Assembly (NCBI GenBank): GCA_029582165.1
Contig: CM055877.1
Coordinates: 31,620,749 to 31,684,748, forward strand
Source: Portulaca oleracea
Taxonomy: Eukaryota; Streptophyta; Magnoliopsida; Caryophyllales; Portulacaceae
Reading direction: 5' to 3'
DNA: 64,000 bases
Below, piece by piece: positions 20,795 through 29,596 of the stretch. Within the stretch, counting starts at the first letter, position 1. Every line of letters begins with the position of its first letter. A program made the position numbers and the translations under genes. The notes beneath the pieces were generated by a model that saw only the letters and a list, made by a program, of their open reading frames with translations, did no database searches and was not told the origin of the DNA.

Positions 20795-21397
20795 ACTAAA
20801 TTGGAGTAAATTACATTTACCCTACCTGACATTTGTGGTAATAATTTTTGCACGCCCGACATTTTTGAAATAATTTTCACCTTAACTGACATTAGGTATT
20901 CATAAATTTAAACCTCCTAAGATATTTTATAATTGATTTTTGTTGGATTTTCCGATGTAACATTAAAAAGATAAATATGAATTAACTTTTTACCTTGATA
21001 TTAATTTATATGACTTTCAATTAAATATGAATTGATGTTTTTACCTTTAATATTATTTCATATGGCTATAACAGGGAAGCGTTGAAGAAGAGGACTGTGA
21101 GAAGAATCTATTGTTGGTGTTTTCTATTTGGAGTTTCGACACAACTTTTTCCATATAAAATAATGAAAGGGTCATTTAAATTATTTCTTTCTCAATAGCA
21201 GCATGGTACATTCACATAGTCATATAGGGGCATTATTGTATTTTCTCATTTCCAATGAGAAGTAACCAAATTTTGCCACTAAAAATCACTTTCACTTAAT
21301 GTCAATTAAAGTGAAAATTATTTCACGAACGTCGGGTGTACAAAAATTATTACCACAAATTTCAGGTAGAGTAAATGTAATTTACTCACCTAAATTG
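20795..21397. mobile_element. MULE-type MITE with about 100-bp TIRs
   Basis: The element is 20,804-21,387 (584 bp). The left arm from GAGTAAATTACATTTACC through the TTTGTGGTAATAATTTTTG block to the GACATT block is matched inverted at 21,290-21,387, with scattered mismatches. Flanks gactaaattg and acctaaattg agree at 8 of 10 bases, a MULE-size duplication. Internal DNA contains no ORF. Confidence 0.75.
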
Positions 21398-22364
21398 TAT
21401 AGGTAAGGGAAAGATTCCTAAAATTTAGAAACTTGTAATAATGGGTAAAGGTAAGGTTCCTAGTTTTAAGACATGGTACCCGAGATCACTCACTCGATCA
21501 TTCCTACTAATAAGAATATATAGTTTTCTTTTGTTATTCAAAACTCATAAAAGGATGATAAGCATATAAGTAGAGTCTAGAAATAATTTAATTAGCGCAC
21601 TGAAGCGACAGAAGAGCAAAAGAAAATAAAACTGTTCATAGAACATACAACGCAACAGAAGGAAACAACAATGATGAACCCTCAACAAATCAAATGTCTC
21701 ACTTACACGACCATGAACCCTCAACAAACCTTATTTGTTTTCTTTGGGTTGTTATAATAGAGTTTTTCAATATCTATAACAAATAAGGTTACTTCTATCA
21801 CAGTTTGCTCATATATAAGATTTGAATGTAATGCGTCGCTTAAACATTTTGCGTTTGACAACGCGTTTAAACTTTTGAATTAGCTTGAAGTTATCAGTTG
21901 AGAACAATTAAGGGCATGTGGATAAGAATTCATTATCTGAATTAATTAGCATTGATCAACACTGATCAACACTATTCCATTCTTATCAGCACCAATCAAC
22001 ACTGTTCGATACTAATCAACATTAAGTATCACATCTAGTTTATTAATAATTTGTCATTTAATAATTACAGGATTAGTTTTTTAATATATGAATTCGATAA
22101 AGAAAAAAGTCATCATAATCACCATTTATATATTTCTTACATATTTAATTAATATAGGGTTACACAAAATGCATACTATTACAACATTTTTCAATTAAAA
22201 ACAATTCTTAGAACAATATATGAATCAATTTTCAATTCGGTTTCTTTTCCATTAACCATTTAATTCGTTAACGCATGTCCAACTCGATTTTATTACACAA
22301 TTACTAGAGAGGTCGAACAAGGTAGATCAAATCTTCTCCTCATTAAGTGTTTGTCTTGGAGAAA
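21398..22364. other. AT-rich intergenic DNA
   Basis: No gene seen. A cluster of related (A/C)TGATCAACACT units occurs near 21,950-22,020. Similar gatcaaca motifs recur near 48,700, so a dispersed AT-rich repeat is likely. Confidence 0.35.
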
Positions 22365-22710
22365 TTCTTATCCCTTGTTCATGAAGACGAATAAAGTTAT
22401 GAAGAGTAAAAGTTGCAATAATAGCATAAATTTGATATTGTTTATTAATTAATTATGGTATCATTTCCTCCAATATTTTCCCTCTTGCATTCTCTTCAAA
22501 TGTTCTCTCAATTGTTGTTCTTAACGATGAGTGACATAATTTTCCCTCCAATATTTCTAATTTCCTTCCTTCAGGATGAGAAACATTTTGAAACTCTAGA
22601 ATGTGATGTTGTACACTATTTTCTTTATAAGGAGATAAATATCCGGTAACATTAGGATATCCTAAGTCAACAAGTAGTATGTACCTATTTATATTAACAT
22701 AGAAGTTAGA
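22365..22710 (-). pseudogene. PIF/Harbinger transposase C-terminal fragment
   Basis: The minus strand codes YILLVDLGYPNVTGYLSPYK, then CHSSLRTTIERTF, then after a TAA NKQYQIYAIIATFTLHNFIR. These are in order the LVDSGYPN, HSSLRNxIERxFG and ALHNFIR blocks of the DDE_4 transposase of PIF/Harbinger elements. The Asp of the LVD motif is a catalytic-core residue of the family. The N-terminal part is absent: the frame is cut at 22,729 by the Pack-MULE insertion. No closed element with TSD was established. Confidence 0.82.
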
Positions 22711-22720
22711 TTTTTTATAT

Positions 22721-23660
22721 TTAAAAATAGGGAAATTCCAAATGGTAGGCACCAAGTATTGGGTATTCCAAGTGGTAGACATCTTTTTTACCTATTCCAA
22801 ATGGTAGGCTTAATAACAAAAAAAATCCATCCCGTATGCCTTCTCCCTAACAGTCCCGTTAAGTAGCAAAAAAAAAATAATTAAAAGTTAGATGTTGTGA
22901 ATTCATTCAGCAGCAAACGATTCTTCTCCTCCATTCGTTGCTCTTCTCCTCCATTCTCTGCCTGCTCCAACCCCAACTGCTTACATTACAGATCTTTCTG
23001 ATGGTAAAGACTAAAGAAGCAGCCCTTAGTTGACTAAGTTTCACCTAGTCCTGCGAAGAAAACTCGTAGCAAAGTCCCAATTTCTTAAACCTGATGTTTG
23101 AATTTACACTAACAATGAATCTAAATGCAATCGATTCCAGATGAATTCCAGCATCAGAAGTTTATCCAATGACAAATTGAATACAAAGGCAGTAACATTT
23201 CACAACTAATTGACAAATCAAGAGCTCAATGGCAAAGAAGATGAGCTAGAAGCAAGGGTAGATGAACCTGGGCGAAGCAGTTAGAGCCGCCGAGGATAGG
23301 ACCGTCGAAAAGGTCGGCATCGGAGAGTACGGAAAGGTCCAAGACATAGTCGCCGATTGCAACGCCCGGTCGAGGGGGAGAATCCGGGTTGGGTTTGAAG
23401 ACTCCGTAAGGGTGGTTCTTTTTACCGAGGAGTTTACCGAGGAGGAAAGAGAGTGAGAAGAGGAAGTGGAAAGGAAGCCGGTTGGAGCAGGCAGAGAATG
23501 GAGGAGCAGAGATTGATGCTTAACGACCGTTAGGGAGAAGACTTAGAGGATGGATTTTTTTTTGTTATTAAGCCTACCATTTGGAATAGGTAAAAAAAGT
23601 GTCTACCATCTGGAATACCCAACACTTGGTGCCTACCATTTGGAATTTCCCTTAAAAATA
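22721..23660. mobile_element. Pack-MULE with perfect 9-bp TSD
   Basis: The element 22,730-23,651 (922 bp) is flanked by ttaaaaata at 22,721-22,729 and 23,652-23,660. Terminal inverted repeats start GGGAAATTCCAAATGGTAGG and extend about 130 bp. A further inverted block (CATTCTCTGCCTGCTCCAAC) lies at about 22,961-22,980 and, inverted, about 23,482-23,501. The roughly 500 bp between the arms is clearly more GC-rich at 23,260-23,480 and carries a recognisable host exon. The size, TIR and TSD mark a Mutator-like element that acquired gene DNA. Confidence 0.88.
23268..23411 (-). pseudogene. Captured fumarylacetoacetase-like exon fragment
   Basis: The minus strand encodes 48 residues from [20 protein letters not shown] through DYVLDLS and LFDGPIL to NCFAQ. 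This matches the N-terminal domain of fumarylacetoacetate hydrolase, the last enzyme of tyrosine breakdown, in its [13 protein letters not shown] and LDLS landmarks. The last codon CAG is followed by GTTCATC, a splice-donor-like sequence, so the capture seems to include an exon edge and intron DNA. Upstream the frame stays open for about 17 codons but no longer follows the family. No catalytic domain is present, so no enzyme activity is possible. Confidence 0.8.
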
Positions 23661-25398
23661 GGTTAAGGTAAATAAAGTACACATTTGATAAAACTAACTA
23701 TATATTGAATATTAATACTAACTATGTTTTTAATTATTACTGATAATTACTAGTACAACTAATTATTATTCTTAAAATTTCATAGTATAACTAATTATAT
23801 TGTTAATAAAAGAATTATATTGTTAGTTAAAAATGTAACTAATATATTATTAATTATTATTACTAATTATAATTAATTACAATATTAATTATATATAATA
23901 AAATTTTATAATATAACTAATCTATATAATCTATAATGAAAAAGTACGTGGAGCCCACGAAATGCTGCAATGACATTAATTCACGGAGGATCAACCAATA
24001 GCATGCTAGATAAATCAACAATTTCTCATCTTTTTTTCCCTCTTGAACGGTTACCGCATGAAAATTCAATTTCAAAAAAACAATTATATTTATTTCTCCT
24101 TCATCGGTTACTATCATTCAAACACATTTGAAGTCCAACTAAACAACCACTGAAATCTCGATAAGTGGAACCACCCACTACCTGCAACTGCATTCAGTTA
24201 CACAGAAATTGTTTAAAACCCCACTTTTTTACAATTAGGTCTATGCTGTGGTAAGTTCAAAATTCTTCCATCTTCTCTTTCATCAGTTTACAAAATTGAT
24301 TTCATTATTCTTTGATTGATTTGTTATTTCTATGCCACCATTAATCAAGTATATTCATGATGCAGATTCACAAGATTTCTTAAGCAATTTAGGTAAATAT
24401 CCAATTGTCAAAAATTGTTCCCATTCGATCACTACCATGTTTTATTACTGATTTGTTATGGGGCTTTTTCAGAAAATATCAAATTTCAAGAACCCGTATA
24501 TCAAATTTCTAAGTTCTTTTACTCTTCTTGATTACTATCAAGTTAGTTCTTCTACTCTTCTTTAATAATATCATTTTCTCTGTAATATATACAGATATCC
24601 TATTAATATATAGTTATCACAAGATATTACCTGTTACCAAATATTTGGCTGTTATTTTATGCAATTTTAGAACTAAAATGAGAAGAAATTACCTGCATGA
24701 GTAGACTGGGGAAGAAGAACTAAAAAGATATTTAGTTGTTGTTTTATATTATAGTTCAGTAGACTGGGGAAGAAGAAGATAAAAGGAAGAGGAAGGGGGA
24801 TTTTGTATTATTGTTTACAGTACACTGGGAAGAAGAAGATAAAGGAGAAGACTAGAAGAGGGATATGGAAGAAGAAGAAGAAGAAGAAGATATATTGTGG
24901 GTCGGTGGAGGCTTTAGTGGTGTTAGGGTTGGATTTTATTATTATTATTATTATTATTATTTATTAAAAGCTTGATCCCATTCCTTTTCTCATCAAACAC
25001 AATATGTTTTGGAATCTAATTCCATACCCAATCCTCCAAAGTTTTAATTCCATATTTCCATACCCATCTCATTCGTAAATTTTCACCAAACAAACCCTAT
25101 ATACATTGGGCCGACAAAAATATTTGAATTAAAATAACTTTTCAAACTTTATGAAACCAACTATTCAAAATATTGAATATGTAACATATACGAAATAAAA
25201 CCTTCTGTATTTTATTACGTTTCTATTAAATAAATTAGCATTACTCACCGTACTAATTTTGTTCACTCCCACTTCAAATATCTAATCATTTTAAGAGTAA
25301 TATTATCTCAAAATATTTTTTCTATAAATGTCTAAATCACTAATATGATATTTGAATTAAAACAATTTTAGAGTATTTTTAGAGTCTATATATATAGG
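23661..25398. other. AT-rich repeats, no gene
   Basis: Holds an almost pure A/T segment at 23,690-23,940, related segments at about 24,690-24,850 repeating a GTAGACTGGGGAAGAAGAA unit, a (GAA)n run near 24,869-24,890 and an (ATT)n run near 24,936-24,963. The segment at 24,960-25,100 ends ACCAAACAAACCCTA, which inverted reads TAGGGTTTGTTTGGT, similar to PIF/Harbinger termini. It may be the far end of the element interrupted at 22,729 (inference). Confidence 0.4.
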
Positions 25399-25923
25399 AT
25401 AATTGGATTCTAATAATCCCTACTTTCACCAATTGGACAATGGTGGACCGTACTTTCACTTTGTATTCTGGTGGTCCAAAAAAAAAATAAAATTGGATTG
25501 TAGTGGTACCAAATCCACATCCACATTCTTCTTATTTTTTTCATTCCTACACTATATTATTTTTGTTTTTTTCGTTCCTGCCCCTAGAAAGTTAATGAAT
25601 TGTAGTTTCTAAAACATTTTTAAAATTATTTTTTTGAGACTCTGAATAATTATTATGATTTTTTAAAAATAATAAAAGTGAAAAAATCGTAAAAAATAGC
25701 AAAAAAATGAAAAAAAAATTGGGACAAACGCTGTAAATTCATTAAAAATCATTATAAAGTGTTATACTATGTTTTGAATCAAATCCAACACAAAATCTAT
25801 GATTCCCTTGAAAATATCCCACTACAATCCAATTTTATTTTATTTTGGACCACCAGAATACAAAGTGAAAGTATGGTCCACCATTGTCCAATTGGTGAAA
25901 GTAGGGATTATTAGAATCCAATT

Positions 25924-25925
<2 letters not shown>
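25399..25925. mobile_element. Palindromic MITE with about 110-bp TIRs
   Basis: Left arm 25,399-25,510 (ATAATTGGATTCTAATAATC...) recurs inverted at 25,815-25,925, including CCACCAGAATACAAAGTGAA and GGACAATGGTGGACC in mirrored order. The centre is A/T-rich with no ORF. The right end abuts (AT)n, so the duplication cannot be scored with certainty. MULE-like by arm length. Confidence 0.75.

Positions 25926-25969
<44 letters not shown>
25926..25969 (+). repeat. (AT)n microsatellite, insertion site of the large LTR element
   Basis: About 21 AT units ending directly at the first base of the LTR. The far end of the same element (47,368) also continues as (AT)n. Confidence 0.95.
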
Positions 25970-25973
<4 letters not shown>

Positions 25974-26342
25974 AAACCCCGAAAAATCCAAAGATGTTGA
26001 CCGTGACGTCGTTAGTAAAGTAGGTTTGACTTCGTTATTTACTGTTGTTCGTGATATGTTTATTTATGCTAACGCTTGAGCTCGTAGGACCGTTGAGGGG
26101 CTAACAAGGGTAGATTAGTATTTTTTTTCGTGAGTTAATATATTTGTGATATTATAAATATTATTATGTGATTAATTACGTGAATATTATTTGCTATGTG
26201 ATTATATGATTATTAGTATTATTATTATTATTATTATTACTGTTATTATTATTATTATTAGTTTGTTTTAGAAAAAGCAGATTTTAGTGTTGGATTGGGT
26301 TAGGAGTAAGAATAGACTAATTGGACCTTAATTATATATTAG

Positions 26343-26376
26343 TATAAAAGATAAGTTTTTCCCTCCCAAACCCTAA
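26343..26376 (+). promoter_or_regulatory. LTR TATA box and telo-box
   Basis: TATAAAAG at 26,343-26,350 is followed by AAACCCTAA at 26,368-26,376 and then a CT-rich tract. The same order is found in the 3' LTR near 44,180-44,220. TATA plus telo-box is a common plant promoter arrangement; here it should mark the start of the R region (inference). Confidence 0.55.
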
Positions 26377-28784
26377 TCTCTCTCCAACCCTAACCCTACA
26401 CCCCTCTCTCCCTCTCTCTCTCTCCCTCTGCAACCGACGCCCCACTAACGCAGCCGCTGGCCACCACCGCAACCACCGCCACACCGCCGCTAAAAACCCC
26501 CGCAACCCTCTCTCTTTCTCTTTCTCTTCTCTTTCTCTCTCTCGATCTGACTCTCCTTCTCTCTCTGAAACCGCCGGCTACCACCACCGACGACCCTGCC
26601 GTCGTCGACGCCAGACGCCGCCGCTGTCTCCGTCGCACACCCAGCCGACCTCATCGCCGACCACCAGGCGCCAGTTGGGGTTGGGTTCGTGCTGCTGCTA
26701 CTGTTCGATTGAAGCAGCCTGACATCACCGCCGGACGTCGACACCAACGTCATCTCTGACCATCCCGGCACTGCCGTCCGGCTGCTGCCTTGATCCACCG
26801 TCGTTGTCGCCGGACCTTTGCCGACCGCCGCCCAGACTTGCCCTGCGTGAACTTACGTAAAACCCTAACCCTAATTTTACCCTAACTAACCCCTTTTTTT
26901 TCTTTTTCCTTTATTTTCCTTTCTTTTTTTTTAAAATCAGTTGTAATTTATTTTTTTTGTATTATTATTATTATTATCAGATTTTTTTTATTATTTTCTG
27001 TTTTCTGTTAATCTTGTAAATTGGGGGAAATAGGGTGTAAATTGTAATAAGTTGATATTTGTAATTATTGTGTCCTTGTATTGTTTTATTTACATGTAAT
27101 TTGTTTAATTGTTATATGTAAATTTTTATGTTGTAAATTGCTATTAGGGTTGTAATAGTTAAATTGTTAAGGTTCAATTGGTTAATGTACTTTGTCCTTG
27201 TAAATCATGTTAGGGTTAGATAACATTATTTTTTTATGCACGAAATTGGAAGTTTAATATCTAGGTTAAATTCTTGTTAAACAAATTAAGTTGGTTAATT
27301 TAGATTCAATCGTTGTTAGTAATTCATTTCTTGTTAAATCTTGATTCTTGAAAATTAATTAGGTTTCTTGTTAAATATTACATGTTCTTTAAGTCTTTCT
27401 TGATTCTTGAATTCTTGTTTTAGTTAGTAAATGAATTAGTTGTTGAGATTCTTGATTAGTAACTACATGTACATTGTTCCTTATGTTTATATTTCCTAAA
27501 TGCCCCTTGAATCTTGATTAAAGAAACCGCATGTTTAACCACCTTTGTATTACTTCGTGAAATTCTTGTTGTAGTGTTATAATCTTATAACTAATTCATG
27601 TTTTAAAATCTTTAAAACCTTGTTTACGTGTTTTATGTTCAAAGAAATTTTATTTCCTTGTACGACTTAAGTTTTATCAAAATTTTATTAAAGCGTTTCT
27701 TGTTTTTTTTATAATAAGTTCAATTCTACAAGTTTAATATTGGACCTTAGTTGGGTTGGACTATACACCTTTGACCCTAAGTTATTGTTTTAAGCCCAAA
27801 TTAGAACCCCAAGACCGATTAGTAAAAGTTAGAACCGAAATAACTAATTTATTAAGAACCAGTAACAAGACAGTTTTGTTAGTGTCTAAAGATCGGGTCA
27901 CCACGGTTAGTGTAGTTGTCTTTTGACCGAACCCTTTGGACTGGAGCTTCCCTTAGATGATAGCTTTAATAGGAATTTTGCGGACCGGACTTTGGAATTT
28001 TATAATTCGAGTTATACCCCGATTACCAGACCTAGGTCAGATCTGGACTAATTGGGAAGATGGGTGTCTTTAGAGTCTTTCGGGACTGATGTGGGCTTGC
28101 TCATCAACATAGAAGTTTTAGTAGACATCCCGAGGTTTCCGAAAAGTCCAGAACCAGACCCATACGATGTCAGGAAGTCGAGTTTCGACCCTTTTTGTGT
28201 GGATGCTGTAATCTGTCTTGTTATGTGAAATTGTTAATAAATGTGTTGTTGATTGAAAATGTTTACTTGGTATTATTTGGAATGTGTTAGGTAATTTAAA
28301 GTGTAAATTCATGATTGATAGGAACCTATAGGGTTCCTAGGGGAGGGTTAGTTAGAAGTTAGAAAATACTAACTTCGAAGAGCGCGTTTTGATTAGAATA
28401 ATTATTTTATTTTAGGCCCGAGCTAATTCGCGTCGTTAGTGAGCTCAAGTGTGTTCGTTTTTTTGCTGTGAAGTGAAGCTAACCAGGTAATGTCTATGCT
28501 CTAATCCCCACTGGGATGCTCTTTAAATGTGTTTTAATGTTTTCTAGTCTGTTTTGAGAATTGCATCCCGAAAGGGGACTTTTGTTGAAATGTGACCATC
28601 TGTTTTGGGTAACTGTTTGTATTTGTCGTACTTTGATTTATGAGTTGAGAAATTGAGATGGTCTTTTATAAGTGGTTTTATTATTGATTTTGATAATCTA
28701 GGTTGGGTTTGTCTTGAGAGTTGTGAGATGAGTTTGAATAATGAATTAATAATTCAAAGTGGAAACATTAAGCGGGTTGTTGAT

Positions 28785-29050
28785 TTGATGCCTTGACAGG
28801 CTAATGTTTTTGCGGGTGATAACCCTGAGACCAGGATTCGATGCCTGTATGGGTTATGTGCCAGGAGATCAGGGTTTCATCCCTGATATAGGATAGATGT
28901 TATGAAGCCTTTGGTGAGCGACTGATTGATGCCTTTGAGAGGCTAATGTTTATGCGGGTGATAACCCTGAGACCAGGATTCGATGCCTGTATGGGTTATG
29001 TGCCAGGAGATCAGGGTTTCATTCCTAATATAGGATAGTTGGTTGATGCC
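28785..29050 (+). repeat. Tandem duplication inside the LTR
   Basis: A unit of about 140 bp containing GAGACCAGGATTCGATGCCT and GATCAGGGTTTCATCCCTGA (an imperfect hairpin) occurs twice. The 3' LTR (46,615-46,880) also has two units. The 5' LTR of the minus-strand relative (61,190-61,350) has one, while its 3' LTR remnant (57,770-58,005) has two. Confidence 0.85.
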
Positions 29051-29092
29051 TTTGGTAGGCAATGTTCTTTATGGGATTTGATATCCCGCCCG

Positions 29093-29220
29093 AGGAGGAG
29101 GATGAGGTGGACCGGGGGACAGGAGAAGACCCCGAGGAGGGCTCGGGGAATGAGACGAGTGATCCCGAGTGGACTCCAGTTTCAGCGAGGAAGAACCCTC
29201 GATGCAGGAGGATCATCTGA
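29093..29220 (+). pseudogene. Leader ORF remnant (last about 42 codons)
   Basis: The acidic C-terminal segment (EEEDEVDRGTGEDPEEGSGN) and the terminal KNPRCRRII match the end of the 220-codon ORF at 59,888-60,550 with one amino-acid difference. Its beginning was removed by the deletion at 29,083-29,092. It ends 376 bp before gag, as in the other copy. Confidence 0.85.
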
Positions 29221-29596
29221 GTGGGATGGCCACGATGTGTTGAGTAGTAGTGTATAGCTGTTACGTCTATATTTCTGTTGAACTGTGATATAATCTGGAT
29301 ATTGGTATGTTGTTTCTTTGGGTATTTGCCCCAATGGGGAATATTGTACATATGATTACATTGGTGTGCATAGAAATTTTGTTTTGTGATACTGGTATAT
29401 ATGTGACTTTTCAATATGTGATGAAAATTCATGAAATAAATTGATGACATAAGAAATTACTTGGTGAAATAGAATTACAATTTCGTATTGTTTAGCAACC
29501 TATGAGAAGACTGGACCAAGTAGTTACCTCTAGTATGATGTTGAGACAATGGATTGGAAAACCCTTAAGTAGTCTAAATCGACCCTTTGAACTAGG

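Larger units (their letters stand above)
25970..29092 (+). repeat. 5' LTR, 3' end missing
   Basis: Begins TGTAAAACCCCGAAAAATCC and is collinear with the 3' LTR from 43,818 up to the sequence atcccgcccg at 29,083-29,092. There it jumps into the leader ORF, losing the last 400-450 bp of the LTR, the primer site and the start of the leader ORF. It contains an AT-rich first part with (ATT)n at about 26,215-26,262, a TATA box, a GC-rich block at 26,430-26,870, a T-rich 1.5-kb stretch and a tandem duplication at 28,785-29,050. Confidence 0.93.

Noticed and set aside
23041..23060. Possible splice acceptor (TTCTTCGCAG) giving a second fumarylacetoacetase exon in the Pack-MULE
   Set aside because: Joined in the phase set by the first exon it reads GAC TAG at once, and the downstream translation shows no family motif.
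25926..25969. (AT)n tracts as replication origins or matrix attachment sites
   Set aside because: Simple repeats only; nothing else supports a function.
26396..26798. Open frames in the GC-rich block of the Tekay LTRs (also 44,236-44,499, 51,060-51,476, 63,033-63,588)
   Set aside because: They are Arg/Pro/Ser-rich, open on both strands, and not conserved in translation between LTR copies; composition alone explains them.
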